Source: Niallia sp. Man26 (GTDB lineage: Bacteria; Bacillota; Bacilli; Bacillales; Cytobacillaceae). From it: a stretch of 64,000 nucleotides of DNA. Below, piece by piece: positions 23,809-32,341 of this stretch. The stretch covers positions 3,053,001 to 3,117,000 of the forward strand of contig NZ_CP095743.1 in the NCBI RefSeq assembly GCF_022049065.2, written 5' to 3'. The notes below the pieces were generated by a model that worked only from the letters and a program-made list of their open reading frames with translations, did no database searches and was not told where the DNA came from. The translations under genes were made by a program, and so were the position numbers. How positions within the stretch are numbered: the first letter of the stretch is position 1; every line of letters begins with the position of its first letter.

Positions 23809-24909
23809 TTAAACTTTAGCAGGATATGCGTAGACTTTTAAGTCTTCGCCTACCTTCTCCACTGTTTCAAACCTTAGCTGAACAGCTTCATCTATCGTAT
23901 CTACATCCTCGCCTCTAAATGGTGTAAAAGAAGATTTTCCACCTAAGATTTTCGGCGCAATATAAACAATGTATTTTTGAATAAGTCTCTCTCTCATAAA
24001 GCTGGCATTTACTTCACTGCCGCCTTCGAGCAGAATATCTGTTACTCCTGCTTCATACAGCCTTTTCAATGCAGCTTGAAGGTCCATTTTCCCGTTTGTA
24101 TATGGAACTTGAATAATTTGAACGCCCTTCTGTTTTAAACCTTCAGCCTTCTTGTCATCCTCGGCAAGACCAGTCAAAATAATCGTTTGTGCCTCAGAGC
24201 AATCTGCCACATTTGCATCGAGCGGTGTTCGCAGCTTGCTATCCAAAATAATCCTGATTGGATTTTTAGATGGTTGGTCTAATCGAGTCGTTAATTTCGG
24301 ATTATCTGCTAATACTGTACCTACTCCAACTAGGATAGCATCTACCTCATTGCGAAGGTAATGCACTTCCTTCCGAGCCTCTTCCCCTGTAATCCATTGG
24401 CTGTGCCCTGTATAGGCAGCGATTTTTCCGTCTAAAGTCATCGCAACCTTTGATACAACAAATGGAGTTTGAGTAATCATATTATGCATAAAACGCTCAT
24501 TGAGTTTTTTTGCTTCTTCCTCAAGCACACCAACTTCTACTTCGATCCCCGCTTCTTTTATGATGCCAATCCCCTTACCAGCAACATGAGGATTCGGATC
24601 TTGAGCTGCCACTACAACTCTTTTCACTCCAGAATCTTTGACTAAATTCGCACATGGCGGTGTTTTTCCATAGTGGGAGCAAGGCTCCAGCGTAACATAT
24701 AGTGTAGCCCCTTTAGCATGTTCTCCTGCCATATTAAATGCATGTACCTCTGCATGCGGTTCTCCAGCCTTTCTGTGCAAACCGGAGCCTACTATGACGC
24801 CATCCTTCACTAATACCGCACCAACTACTGGGTTTGGATTTGTTTTTCCCTTCGCTGTTTCTGCAAGGTCCAATGCCATTTTCATAAAATCATGATCATT
24901 TCTCATCAT
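23809..24909 (-). CDS. ribD: RibD: bifunctional pyrimidine deaminase/reductase
   Basis: A 366-residue two-domain enzyme. The deaminase domain has PHAEVHAF (zinc His52, Glu54) and LEPCSHYGKTPPC (Cys77, Cys86). The reductase domain (about 148-362) has KVAMTLDGKIA and VGVGTVLADNP. Together they convert the GTP cyclohydrolase II product into 5-amino-6-ribitylaminouracil 5'-phosphate. Both active sites look intact. GAGGAGT lies before the ATG, 10 bases after ribA. ribE, the ribB part and ribH are not here, and no FMN riboswitch leads the operon, so this is probably not the main riboflavin operon but a dedicated copy. Confidence 0.92.
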   Translation of the reverse strand: MMRNDHDFMKMALDLAETAKGKTNPNPVVGAVLVKDGVIVGSGLHRKAGEPHAEVHAFNMAGEHAKGATLYVTLEPCSHYGKTPPCANLVKDSGVKRVVVAAQDPNPHVAGKGIGIIKEAGIEVEVGVLEEEAKKLNERFMHNMITQTPFVVSKVAMTLDGKIAAYTGHSQWITGEEARKEVHYLRNEVDAILVGVGTVLADNPKLTTRLDQPSKNPIRIILDSKLRTPLDANVADCSEAQTIILTGLAEDDKKAEGLKQKGVQIIQVPYTNGKMDLQAALKRLYEAGVTDILLEGGSEVNASFMRERLIQKYIVYIAPKILGGKSSFTPFRGEDVDTIDEAVQLRFETVEKVGEDLKVYAYPAKV

Positions 24910-24919
24910 CGTTTACTCC

Positions 24920-25660
24920 TCAAATTGTCACAATCTCTTCTTGCAATGGTATATGTCCAGATTTCTGCACTTTCGTGTCCAAATACTTCTCGTTAAACGC
25001 TGATCTGTCTCCCCATAACGGAACATTCTCACTTGCAGTTAATCCAATCTTCTTCAATGCTTCCAGCTTTTTAGGATTGTTCGTAATTAGTTTAACAGGC
25101 TTTGTGCGCAATGCTTGCAGGACACTGATCGGCTCTTCATAGCTTCTTGTGTCATCAGCAAAATCAAGAGCATGGTTTGCCTCTACTGTATCCAATCCTT
25201 CCTGCTGCAGCAAATAAGCTAATGACTTTGTGAACAGACCAATTCCTCTGCCTTCATGGTTGGCAAGGTAAAAGAGGGCACCACTGCCGTGTTCAACAAT
25301 CATCTTCATTGACTGATGCAGCTGGAATCCGCAGTCACAGCGCTTGCTACCGAAAATATCACCTGTATGACAAATGCTGTGCATGCGGATAAGCGTATCT
25401 TCTGTCTGCTCAAAATCGCCATATACTAAGACTGATGATTGCTGCAAGTCTGCAAGATGCATCGAAGGCAAGCTGTTTAACAGCTCCTCTTTTGACTGCT
25501 GCTCTTCTATTGGCAGCCATGTGTACCATTGGAAAGTTACAACTTGATCTTCAAGCTGAACAGGCAGCTTGACTGGCCCGACAAGGCATATTTTTTTATC
25601 TTCCTTAAACGGAATCATTTTCATTTTATCTTGAAGAAGATCAATCACTTCTTTTTTCAT
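24920..25660 (-). CDS. ribA: GTP cyclohydrolase II, monofunctional
   Basis: A 246-residue GTP cyclohydrolase II. The zinc site CHTGDIFGSKRCDC gives Cys97, Cys108 and Cys110 with the exact family spacing, and NHEGRGIGL and the LITNNPKK segment are present. The DHBP synthase domain found in the usual Bacillus RibA fusion is absent, and there is about 40 residues of extra N-terminal sequence compared with short RibA. The ATG at 25660 has AAAGGAG at 8 bases, so I reject the longer start at 25684. It opens an operon with ribD, a monooxygenase and a HAD phosphatase, led by a Fur-type box and two promoters. Confidence 0.92.
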   Translation of the reverse strand: MKKEVIDLLQDKMKMIPFKEDKKICLVGPVKLPVQLEDQVVTFQWYTWLPIEEQQSKEELLNSLPSMHLADLQQSSVLVYGDFEQTEDTLIRMHSICHTGDIFGSKRCDCGFQLHQSMKMIVEHGSGALFYLANHEGRGIGLFTKSLAYLLQQEGLDTVEANHALDFADDTRSYEEPISVLQALRTKPVKLITNNPKKLEALKKIGLTASENVPLWGDRSAFNEKYLDTKVQKSGHIPLQEEIVTI

Positions 25661-25723
25661 ATTTAAGTCTCCTTTAAATTTCATCTATCTTAATTTGTTC
25701 CAATCAAATATTTTTATCAAACC

Positions 25724-25740
25724 ACTTACTATATGTAAGT
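25724..25740. promoter_or_regulatory. Palindromic operator at the ribA transcription start
   Basis: ACTTAC-TATAT-GTAAGT, perfect 6-base arms, sits directly downstream of the -10 element of the ribA promoter. Its position is that of a repressor site, and the divergent TetR-family protein is the natural candidate. Confidence 0.55.
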
Positions 25741-25741
25741 A

Positions 25742-25770
25742 AGTATATATATATAAGAAAATAGCGTCAA
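25742..25770 (-). promoter_or_regulatory. SigA promoter of ribA (proximal)
   Basis: On the minus strand TTGACG (25770-25765), 17 bases, TATACT (25747-25742), about 80 bases before the ribA start. Confidence 0.7.
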
Positions 25771-25820
25771 GTAATTAATTTACCCATTTTTCTTTAGCAT
25801 TTCCTTACATGAGCAATAAG

Positions 25821-25835
25821 TGATAATTATTATCA
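25821..25835. promoter_or_regulatory. Perfect 7-1-7 Fur box
   Basis: TGATAATTATTATCA is an exact match to the Bacillus Fur consensus TGATAATNATTATCA. It overlaps the -10 of the distal minus promoter and of a possible + promoter, so iron-loaded Fur could repress in both directions. Confidence 0.78.
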
Positions 25836-25860
25836 TATCGGAAGATAGGTATTTGTACAA
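25832..25860 (-). promoter_or_regulatory. SigA promoter of ribA (distal, Fur-box-linked)
   Basis: On the minus strand TTGTAC (25860-25855), 17 bases, TATGAT (25837-25832); the -10 overlaps the Fur palindrome. Confidence 0.55.
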
Positions 25861-26015
25861 ATAACTAATTTTACTGGTTCCCAAGACAAATTATTAGCTT
25901 TTTTTTTACATATTTTAAGTTGTGTGGTTTAATAGTAAAATCTCTATAAGAGTTTATTTCGCTAAAAAATAACTATTTTCAACTCTTCCTTATAAAAAAA
26001 TAGGAGGCGCTTCCA

Positions 26016-26891
26016 TTGAAAGAGAAAGAAAAAAAGATCATAGACTCTGCGCTGAAACTTTTCGCGCAAAAAGGATATTCCTCCACTTCCATTCAAGAAA
26101 TAGCAAATGATTGCGGCATATCTAAAGGTGCTTTCTATATATATTTCAAGTCAAAGGATTCTTTATTATTTGCCATTCTTGATTATTATTACAAGGAATT
26201 AGTACAGCTTTTTGACAGCATTAGGCTAGAAGACATCACTGCAAAAGAAAAGCTGGTCGAACAGACAGCAGCTTTTTTTGAACATGCTTTGAAGCATAAG
26301 GATTTCATTATTATGCAAACCCGTGAGCAGGCGATTCCCCTTAATGATTCCATCAAGCATTTAATTATGCAGATGCAAACAGATATCAGAGAGTTTTCTC
26401 TAGCATATCTGCTCGAATTATATGGAGAAAAAACGAGCCGCTTTCATTTAGATTTGCAAATCATGTACGAAGGGTTACTGCAGTCCTTCTTAAGACTTCT
26501 TCTTCATGATCAGATTGACAGGAATGCTAAAGATGTTTCCGAATATTTATGGAGAAGAATGGACTCCATTGCAGCAGGTATTATGGAAGAGAAGCCAATA
26601 TTCACTGAAGCGAATCTTTACAAATTAATGCATAAGCCAAAAATCGATTTTATGGCAGATGCTACAGAAAAATCCCTGGATATCCTTAATCAAATTCGCA
26701 AGCTTACAGAAAGCTATCCTAACAAGGAAACGATTGAAGTTACCCTTGATGTTCTAGAGTCAGAAATCAAAACAGATGCCCCAAGAAGTCCAATTATTCA
26801 AGGAATGCTTTCCAATCTTGAAGGACATGAAGAATTGCAGGACTGGATTGAAAAAATTAAAAGGCATTATCAAATAACCTCACATAAGTGA
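26016..26891 (+). CDS. TetR/AcrR-family transcriptional regulator
   Basis: A 291-residue regulator. The first 60 residues are a TetR helix-turn-helix (FAQKGYSSTSIQEIANDCGISKGAFYIYF-type, with YFKSKDSLL closing it). The remaining 230 residues are a long ligand-binding and dimer domain, larger than the usual 130-150. The start is TTG at 26016, 8 bases after AGGAGG. It is transcribed divergently from the ribA-ribD-monooxygenase operon and is the best candidate for binding the palindrome at 25724. A similar long TetR type is also found next to efflux pumps, but none is present here. The ligand is unknown. Confidence 0.87.
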   Translation: MKEKEKKIIDSALKLFAQKGYSSTSIQEIANDCGISKGAFYIYFKSKDSLLFAILDYYYKELVQLFDSIRLEDITAKEKLVEQTAAFFEHALKHKDFIIMQTREQAIPLNDSIKHLIMQMQTDIREFSLAYLLELYGEKTSRFHLDLQIMYEGLLQSFLRLLLHDQIDRNAKDVSEYLWRRMDSIAAGIMEEKPIFTEANLYKLMHKPKIDFMADATEKSLDILNQIRKLTESYPNKETIEVTLDVLESEIKTDAPRSPIIQGMLSNLEGHEELQDWIEKIKRHYQITSHK

Positions 26892-26892
26892 A

Positions 26893-26933
26893 CATATAAA
26901 AATCTTTCATTTCATTATGAAAGGTTTTTTATA
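26893..26933 (+). terminator. Intrinsic terminator
   Basis: AAATCTTTCAT and ATGAAAGGTTTTTT form a stem with a TTCATT loop and T tail after the TetR gene. Confidence 0.8.
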
Positions 26934-26976
26934 TGTCCATAATGGTTTTATACACATGATGATGAGGTGAAATATA

Positions 26977-27975
26977 TTGCCGAATACCGTACTAACCGCT
27001 TTTCTGCGCCTGCCTATCAGTGTGAGGATTTTGTCAATCGCAGCAAGTATTATCCTATTTTTTGGATTAATCATCACCATAGTGGAGCCAAAAACCTTTC
27101 CGACTTTTTTTGAGGGGGTTTGGTGGGCTATTATCACAGCCTCCACTGTTGGTTATGGTGATTACGCTCCAAGCACCATTGTAGGAAGAATTGCCGGCAT
27201 GCTGCTCATATTGACTGGTGCAGGGTTTTTATCGACTTATTTAGTAACTTTGGCAACAGCAGCAGTCGCCAGACAAAATGCCTTTATAGAAGGGAAATCA
27301 ACTTTTAGAGGACAGAGTCATATCGTGATTATCGGCTGGAATGAGCGTTCGAAGGCATTGATTAATACGATCATCAAGGATGGGAAGAGATCACTCCTCA
27401 CTCTTATTGATGAATCGCTCCCAAAAAACCCGCTGCCAGAATCGCTTCATTTTATCCAAGGCAATCCAAATATTGATGAAACACTCCTGCGGGCAAATAT
27501 CTCACAGGCTAACAAGGTAATCATCACCTCTGACCAAAGCAAAGATGAAATGAACGCCGATATGAATTCGATTTTGACACTGCTTGCAATAAAAGGACTG
27601 AATCCAGAGGTTCCTTGCATCATTGAGATATTGACTGCTGAGCAAGTGACTAATGCACACAGAGCAGGTGCAGATGAGATTATTCAAACCAATCGCCTGT
27701 CGAGCTTTGTCATGCACAGCAGTCTCAATTCGCAAGAAACAATGATTGCCTTTCTCGATTTACTGGGGAACTTCAAGGACAAGAGATTGCAAATTGTTTC
27801 TTTGGGCGAATGGACAAACGACGAGCAGCTGAATTTTGCTGCCCTCAGTTCGTATCTTCTTTTAGAGGACAAACTCTTGTTAGGAGTTAAAAGAGGCAGC
27901 CAATCCTACATTAAACCTGGTGCCTCCTTTATAGTAGAAGAAAAGGATGAGCTGATCTTGATTGCCGGCTCATAA
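26977..27975 (+). CDS. yugO: Two-helix potassium channel with RCK/TrkA-N domain (YugO-like)
   Basis: A 332-residue ion channel. A helix near 15-38, pore helix WWAIITAS, selectivity filter TVGYGDY and a second helix at about 70-92 form the channel. A TrkA-N/RCK domain follows (IVIIGWNERSKALI, then a Rossmann-like fold) and a C-terminal part ends in LILIAGS. This is the MthK/YugO layout; in B. subtilis YugO supports biofilm signalling and potassium release. GAGGTG precedes the TTG start. It lies next to pgi and yugJ homologues, as the yug region does in B. subtilis, though no mstX partner is seen immediately upstream. Confidence 0.85.
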   Translation: MPNTVLTAFLRLPISVRILSIAASIILFFGLIITIVEPKTFPTFFEGVWWAIITASTVGYGDYAPSTIVGRIAGMLLILTGAGFLSTYLVTLATAAVARQNAFIEGKSTFRGQSHIVIIGWNERSKALINTIIKDGKRSLLTLIDESLPKNPLPESLHFIQGNPNIDETLLRANISQANKVIITSDQSKDEMNADMNSILTLLAIKGLNPEVPCIIEILTAEQVTNAHRAGADEIIQTNRLSSFVMHSSLNSQETMIAFLDLLGNFKDKRLQIVSLGEWTNDEQLNFAALSSYLLLEDKLLLGVKRGSQSYIKPGASFIVEEKDELILIAGS

Positions 27976-27982
27976 ATGCATG

Positions 27983-28020
27983 AAAAAACAGCGCTTGCCA
28001 TATTTAGCGCTGTTTTTTTG
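27983..28020 (+). terminator. Intrinsic terminator
   Basis: ACAGCGCT/AGCGCTGT with a 10-base loop and T7, after the channel gene; A-rich on the other side, so it can also end the convergent gene. Confidence 0.87.
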
Positions 28021-28030
28021 TTTATTAATA

Positions 28031-28363
28031 TTAGTTGTTTAAATAGGTTTTACATGCTTCCATACATTGCAAGCAAACTTCAGCACAATACTGACAATGC
28101 TTATGGTCATGTTTTTGGCATTCCTGTGCACAATCCTCACAAACTTGCATACAGATTTTAGCAAGTTCTTTAGCATATGGAGATTGACGGATAATAGCCT
28201 GTTCTAGATATCCACAGAATTCCAAGCATTCTCGGTCTGTTCGTATGCAGTCTATCATCATGCTTGATTTATCTTCAGCGAGACATTCATTCAGGCAATG
28301 ATTGCAGACTATCATACATTCTTGCAATGCCCTTACTAATGTTTGTTCTTGTTCTACTAGCAT
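28031..28363 (-). CDS. Cysteine-rich four-helix-bundle copper-binding protein (YhjQ-like)
   Basis: A 110-residue protein with 14 or so cysteines in CxxC and CxxxC patterns (CMIVCNHCLNEC, CMQVCEDCAQEC, HCQYCAEVCLQC). This is the YhjQ/Csp type, a four-helix bundle that stores many Cu(I) ions through core cysteines. There is no signal peptide, so it is a cytosolic form. The ATG at 28363 follows AGGAGGG by 5 bases; the longer frame has no site. It is a single gene between pgi and the potassium channel gene. No copper regulator or pump is adjacent. Confidence 0.87.
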   Translation of the reverse strand: MLVEQEQTLVRALQECMIVCNHCLNECLAEDKSSMMIDCIRTDRECLEFCGYLEQAIIRQSPYAKELAKICMQVCEDCAQECQKHDHKHCQYCAEVCLQCMEACKTYLNN

Positions 28364-28451
28364 AGTATCCCTCCTTAACACTTATGTAACCTAGTAGTTA
28401 TTTATCCTTAAATCTCCTCCTAAAAACATGAAATGATAGATTTATAAAATG

Positions 28452-28488
28452 AGAAAGGGCAATCCATTTCGGATTGCCCTTTTTTACT
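28452..28488 (-). terminator. Intrinsic terminator after pgi
   Basis: AAGGGCAATCC/GGATTGCCCTT with a 5-base loop; T6 lies on the right and the left flank is less T-rich, so it may act in both directions. Confidence 0.8.
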
Positions 28489-28489
28489 C

Positions 28490-29839
28490 TTATTTCAAAC
28501 GGCTTTCAAGTTCCGCTTTTTTCTCTTCAAAACCTGGTTTACCAAGCAATGCAAACATGTTAACTTTATAAGCTTCTACTCCCGGCTGATCGAATGGATT
28601 TACACCAAGAAGGTATCCGCTGATAGCGCAAGCTTTTTCGAAGAAATACACTAAGTAACCGAAAGTATATTCATCCATTTCAGGAATTGTCACAATCAGA
28701 TTCGGCACACCGCCGTCTGTATGTGCAAGAAGCGTACCTTCAAATGCTTTGTTGTTTACGAAGTCAACTGTTTTGCCAGCAAGATAGTTCAAGCCGTCAA
28801 GGTCGTTTTCTTCTGCTTCAATTGTTAATTCATGACGAGGCTTGTCCACTTTAACAACTGTTTCGAAAATATCGCGACGTCCTTCTTGAACATATTGCCC
28901 TAATGAGTGCAAGTCAGTTGAGAAGTTAGCGGAAGATGGATAAATACCTTTTTGGTCTTTTCCTTCGCTCTCGCCGAAAAGCTGCTTCCACCATTCAGAG
29001 AAGTATTGAAGTCCTGGCTCATAGTTGATAAGCATTTCGATTGTTTTGCCTTTATTGTAAAGCACGTTGCGAACTGCAGCATATTGGTATGCAGCATTTT
29101 CACTAAGTTCAGATGAGCTGAAGTCTTCACGAGCAGCTGCTGCACCTTTCATCATTGCTTCAATGTCTGCACCGCTTACAGCGATTGGAAGCAAGCCTAC
29201 TGCTGTAAGAACAGAGTAACGACCGCCGACATCATCAGGAATAACAAAAGTTTCAAAGCCTTCTTCAGTAGCAAGTGTTTTTAGTGCACCGCGCGCTTTA
29301 TCAGTTGTTGCATAAATTCTTGATTTAGCTTCTTCTGCTCCGTATTTTTGTTCCAAAAGCTTGCGGAAAATACGGAATGCGATAGCAGGCTCTGTTGTTG
29401 TGCCTGATTTAGAGATAACATTGATTGAGAAATCTTTGTCACCTAAGAAATCGATAACATCGCTCATATATGTTGAGCTGATGTCTTTACCGATAAAGAT
29501 GATTTGCGGAGTTTTTCTTTTATCCTTAGACAAAGCATTGTGGAAGCTGTGGTTCAGCATCTCGATTGCTGCACGTGCTCCAAGATAAGATCCGCCGATT
29601 CCGATAACAAGCAATACTTCAGAATCGTTTTGGATTTTTTGTGATGCTTTTAAGATACGGGAAAATTCTTCTTTATCGTAATCAACAGGAAGATCAATCC
29701 AGCCTAAAAAGTCGCTTCCAGCTCCTGTTTTTTCATGTAGGGAATGATGAGCCACTTTAACTGCATCAGATAGGTATGTAATTTCATGTTCTCCAAAAAA
29801 GCTTAATGCCTTTGAGTAATCAAAACGAACGTGTGTCAT
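28490..29839 (-). CDS. pgi: Glucose-6-phosphate isomerase
   Basis: A 449-residue phosphoglucose isomerase, the typical length for Gram-positive [18 protein letters not shown] and [14 protein letters not shown] are the two family signatures, and the C-terminal [13 protein letters not shown] carries the catalytic lysine. It interconverts glucose-6-phosphate and fructose-6-phosphate in glycolysis. GGAGG lies before the ATG. It is a single gene, next to yugJ as in B. subtilis. CACTTT-ATCG-AAAGTG (about 29878-29893) is a small inverted repeat in its leader. Confidence 0.97.
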   Translation of the reverse strand: MTHVRFDYSKALSFFGEHEITYLSDAVKVAHHSLHEKTGAGSDFLGWIDLPVDYDKEEFSRILKASQKIQNDSEVLLVIGIGGSYLGARAAIEMLNHSFHNALSKDKRKTPQIIFIGKDISSTYMSDVIDFLGDKDFSINVISKSGTTTEPAIAFRIFRKLLEQKYGAEEAKSRIYATTDKARGALKTLATEEGFETFVIPDDVGGRYSVLTAVGLLPIAVSGADIEAMMKGAAAAREDFSSSELSENAAYQYAAVRNVLYNKGKTIEMLINYEPGLQYFSEWWKQLFGESEGKDQKGIYPSSANFSTDLHSLGQYVQEGRRDIFETVVKVDKPRHELTIEAEENDLDGLNYLAGKTVDFVNNKAFEGTLLAHTDGGVPNLIVTIPEMDEYTFGYLVYFFEKACAISGYLLGVNPFDQPGVEAYKVNMFALLGKPGFEEKKAELESRLK

Positions 29840-29976
29840 GAATGATCCTCCATTATATTTATTTTTGTATCCTCTTTCACTTTATCGAAAGTGTCCAAAC
29901 TAATCAAGAATGAGATTGTTTTGAAAGCGGATACAACTTGAGTTTTTTTCGGTTATTCTTCTTTTAGTCACTATTA

Positions 29977-30017
29977 CCTACTAAGTCCCAGCTATTAACA
30001 TAGCTGGGACTTAGTAA
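29977..30017 (+). terminator. Orphan perfect palindrome with + strand T tail
   Basis: ACTAAGTCCCAGCTAT and its exact complement enclose a 4-base loop, followed by AATTTTTTTA on the + strand. Both flanking genes are on the minus strand, so its orientation is unexpected. It may still act as a minus-strand terminator for yugJ, though without a U tract. Confidence 0.65.
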
Positions 30018-30038
30018 TTTTTTTATAATAAGCTCTGC

Positions 30039-31202
30039 TTACAAGGAAGCTTTGTAAATGGAGCGAACATCATCCGCCTTCAATAAATTGAAGCGTCCGA
30101 ATTCTCCTCTTGCCATTGCTCTGTCCACCATCAGCTCAAGCTTGCTGTCATCAATATCATAGTCTGCCAGCCTTGAAGGTGCTCCGATGCTGTTCCAGAA
30201 TTCTCTAAGCTTCTCAATGCCTTCCAATCCAGCTTCTTCATCTGTTTTACCTTCTGGATCAACCCCAAATACCCGAACAGCAAGCTGCTTGAATCTTGAA
30301 GGTTTTACACTTAAGTTATGCTTCATCCAGTTAGGGAATAGAATAGCAAGTCCCCCTCCGTGCGGAATGTCATAAACTGCTGATACAGCATGCTCAATAT
30401 TGTGAGTTGCCCAGTCTCCCTGGTAGCCCATGTTAAGCATTCCGTTTAATGCCATTGTACCGGAGTACAGGATTGTGGAACGATATTCATAATTCTCTAA
30501 GTCGTTAACAAGTTTTGGACCTGTTTCCATTACTGTCTTAAGCAAGGACTCACACATATAGTCTTGGAATTGTGTATTTTCTTCCAAATGGAAATAATGC
30601 TCAAGTACATGAGACATCATGTCTACAATTCCATAAATTGTCTGATTTTTAGGTACTGTGTATGTATTCTCTGGATCGAGGATAGAGAAAACAGGGAATG
30701 TAAGCGGGCTTCCCCAGCCGTATTTTTCTTGCGTTTCCCAATTAGTAATAACAGAGCCTGAATTCATTTCAGAGCCTGTAGCTGCTAATGTTAATACAGT
30801 TCCAAATGGTACAGCATCACTTGGTATTGCTTTTCTTGTTACGATATCCCAAGGATCACCGTCATATTTTGCTCCGACAGAAATTGCTTTCGTGCAATCG
30901 ATGACACTTCCTCCACCTACTGCTAAAAGGAAATCAATTCCCTCTGTCTTACAGATATCCACACCTCTTTGAACTGTAGTTAAGCGAGGGTTTGGTTCAA
31001 CTCCTGAAAGTTCAAACACTTCTTTATTATTTTCTTTTAAAAGCTCAATAACTTGATCGTATAAACCGCTGCGTTTAATACTACCTCCACCATATACAAG
31101 AAGGACTTTATTTCCGTATGGAGCCAGTTGATCTGCAAGCTGGGATAGTTGGCCTTTCCCAAAGATCAGTTTTGTCGGGTTATAGAATGTAAAATTATTC
31201 AT
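30039..31202 (-). CDS. yugJ: Iron-containing NADPH-dependent alcohol (butanol) dehydrogenase
   Basis: A 387-residue type III alcohol dehydrogenase. [16 protein letters not shown] is the nucleotide-binding signature, and [11 protein letters not shown] and the later [16 protein letters not shown] supply the histidines that bind iron. It matches the YugJ/YqhD/BdhA group that reduces aldehydes with NADPH. AGGAGG is seen in the leader close to the ATG. It is a single gene, beside pgi and yuzA exactly as in B. subtilis. Confidence 0.92.
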   Translation of the reverse strand: MNNFTFYNPTKLIFGKGQLSQLADQLAPYGNKVLLVYGGGSIKRSGLYDQVIELLKENNKEVFELSGVEPNPRLTTVQRGVDICKTEGIDFLLAVGGGSVIDCTKAISVGAKYDGDPWDIVTRKAIPSDAVPFGTVLTLAATGSEMNSGSVITNWETQEKYGWGSPLTFPVFSILDPENTYTVPKNQTIYGIVDMMSHVLEHYFHLEENTQFQDYMCESLLKTVMETGPKLVNDLENYEYRSTILYSGTMALNGMLNMGYQGDWATHNIEHAVSAVYDIPHGGGLAILFPNWMKHNLSVKPSRFKQLAVRVFGVDPEGKTDEEAGLEGIEKLREFWNSIGAPSRLADYDIDDSKLELMVDRAMARGEFGRFNLLKADDVRSIYKASL

Positions 31203-31451
31203 GTTCCCTTTTCCTCCTATTATAAATATTAATGCTCCTTTTGCTTCCCAATACTAGAAACCAGCAGGAGGACACTATTTATTATTTACTAAAGTAATTC
31301 GAAAATCAAAAGATAAGAACTGGATTTTTTTATAGTTGCTTACCAAACTTTATAATGCCCCAAAAAAGGAAAAAATGCAGACAAAGAAATGCATAAATAT
31401 ATTCTCTTTGCATCATGATAATAGGGAATCCAATACAAGGAGGAAACAATC

Positions 31452-31685
31452 ATGAGTGGTATTCAAAGAACAGCTTTAGTGTTAACGATTATTGGAGCAA
31501 TAAATTGGGGACTAATTGGATTTTTTCAATTTGATTTAGTAGCAGCAATCTTTGGCGGTCAAGAATCAGCATTATCCAGAATCATTTACGGATTAGTTGG
31601 GATTGCCGGTTTGATTAACTTAGGATTGTTGTTTAAACCAAGTGCCGAAGTTTCTCGTGAACCTGAACCAAGATCTGCTAAATAA
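31452..31685 (+). CDS. yuzA: DUF378 membrane protein YuzA
   Basis: A 77-residue protein with two hydrophobic helices: TALVLTIIGAINWGLIGFF and IIYGLVGIAGLINLGLLF. The INWGLIG motif is the DUF378 hallmark. The function of the family is unknown. A polar, basic C-terminal tail is probably cytosolic. AAGGAGG lies before the ATG. Its place between yugJ and yugI matches B. subtilis yuzA. Confidence 0.9.
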   Translation: MSGIQRTALVLTIIGAINWGLIGFFQFDLVAAIFGGQESALSRIIYGLVGIAGLINLGLLFKPSAEVSREPEPRSAK

Positions 31686-31698
31686 GATTTTTCAATAA

Positions 31699-31737
31699 AA
31701 AAAGCAGGATGCTTATGGCATCCTGCTTCTTTTATTA
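31699..31737. terminator. Bidirectional intrinsic terminator
   Basis: AAGCAGGATGC/GCATCCTGCTT with a 5-base loop between yuzA (+) and yugI (-). Confidence 0.88.
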
Positions 31738-32145
31738 TTTCTTAATTAGGTCATTGCGGTTAGACTGGTCAATCCACTCTTGCAATTTGTCTTTAAGCGT
31801 ATTGAAACCTTGGCTGCTGTCTGCATCTACTTTAACTGGTGCAGCTTGGCGTTTAGCACGAGGCTTTTTAGCTTTTTCAGCATCAGCAGGTGCTGCTGGC
31901 GCTTCTTCTGTAGCGCGGATAGACAAGCCGATTTTTCCAGCATTATCATCAACAGAAAGAACCTTAACTTTTACTTCGTCGCCTACTTTAAGAAATTCAT
32001 TAATATCTTTAACATAGCCGTGTGTTACTTCTGAAATATGAACAAGGCCTTGCAAGTTTTCGTCTAAAGAAACGAAAGCGCCGTATGGCTGAATGCCTGT
32101 TACCTTTCCTGTAATTATGCTTCCAACTTCGATTTTATCTGACAT
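31735..32145 (-). CDS. yugI: S1-domain general stress protein YugI (Gsp13)
   Basis: A 136-residue protein. An S1 RNA-binding domain fills residues 1-78 (GSIITGKVTGIQPYGAFVSLDE, LVHISEV, then VKVKVLSVDDNAGKIGLSI). An Ala/Lys-rich linker and a C-terminal helix (TLKDKLQEWIDQSNRNDLIKK) follow. It matches B. subtilis YugI, a ribosome-associated stress protein. The ATG at 32145 follows GGAG by 7 bases; the longer frame to 32190 lacks a site. It is a single gene. Confidence 0.92.
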   Translation of the reverse strand: MSDKIEVGSIITGKVTGIQPYGAFVSLDENLQGLVHISEVTHGYVKDINEFLKVGDEVKVKVLSVDDNAGKIGLSIRATEEAPAAPADAEKAKKPRAKRQAAPVKVDADSSQGFNTLKDKLQEWIDQSNRNDLIKK

Positions 32146-32315
32146 GAGAACACTCCTAGTTTTTATATTCATTTTTCCTTTAATATGCATTATAAAATTA
32201 TATCACAAAACAGACCTTAATACAAAAGTATTTATTATTATCTCTGAATTGTGCTTTGTCAGTTAAAGTTTTTGCAAATTTTTTAAATAAATGCTGACTG
32301 ATTTTTTCCAAACGA

Positions 32316-32341
32316 AAGGACCGTTTTAAAAACGGTCCTTG
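32316..32341 (-). terminator. Hairpin after alaT
   Basis: AAGGACCGTTTT with its complement, directly after the alaT stop; the T-rich tail on the minus strand is weak. Confidence 0.65.

Larger units (their letters stand above)
25661..26015. other. 355-bp divergent control region between ribA and the TetR gene
   Basis: It contains, from left to right, a 17-base palindrome, a SigA promoter for ribA, a perfect Fur palindrome, and a second minus-strand promoter; these have their own entries. On the + strand TTACAT-N17-TATTAT (25805-25833) also overlaps the Fur box, and TTTACA-N17-TTTAAT (25906-25934) is a candidate for the TetR gene. There is no FMN riboswitch. Confidence 0.6.

Noticed and set aside
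25661..26015. FMN riboswitch expected before ribA
   Set aside because: None of the conserved RFN segments is seen on the minus strand; the region instead has a Fur box and a palindrome.
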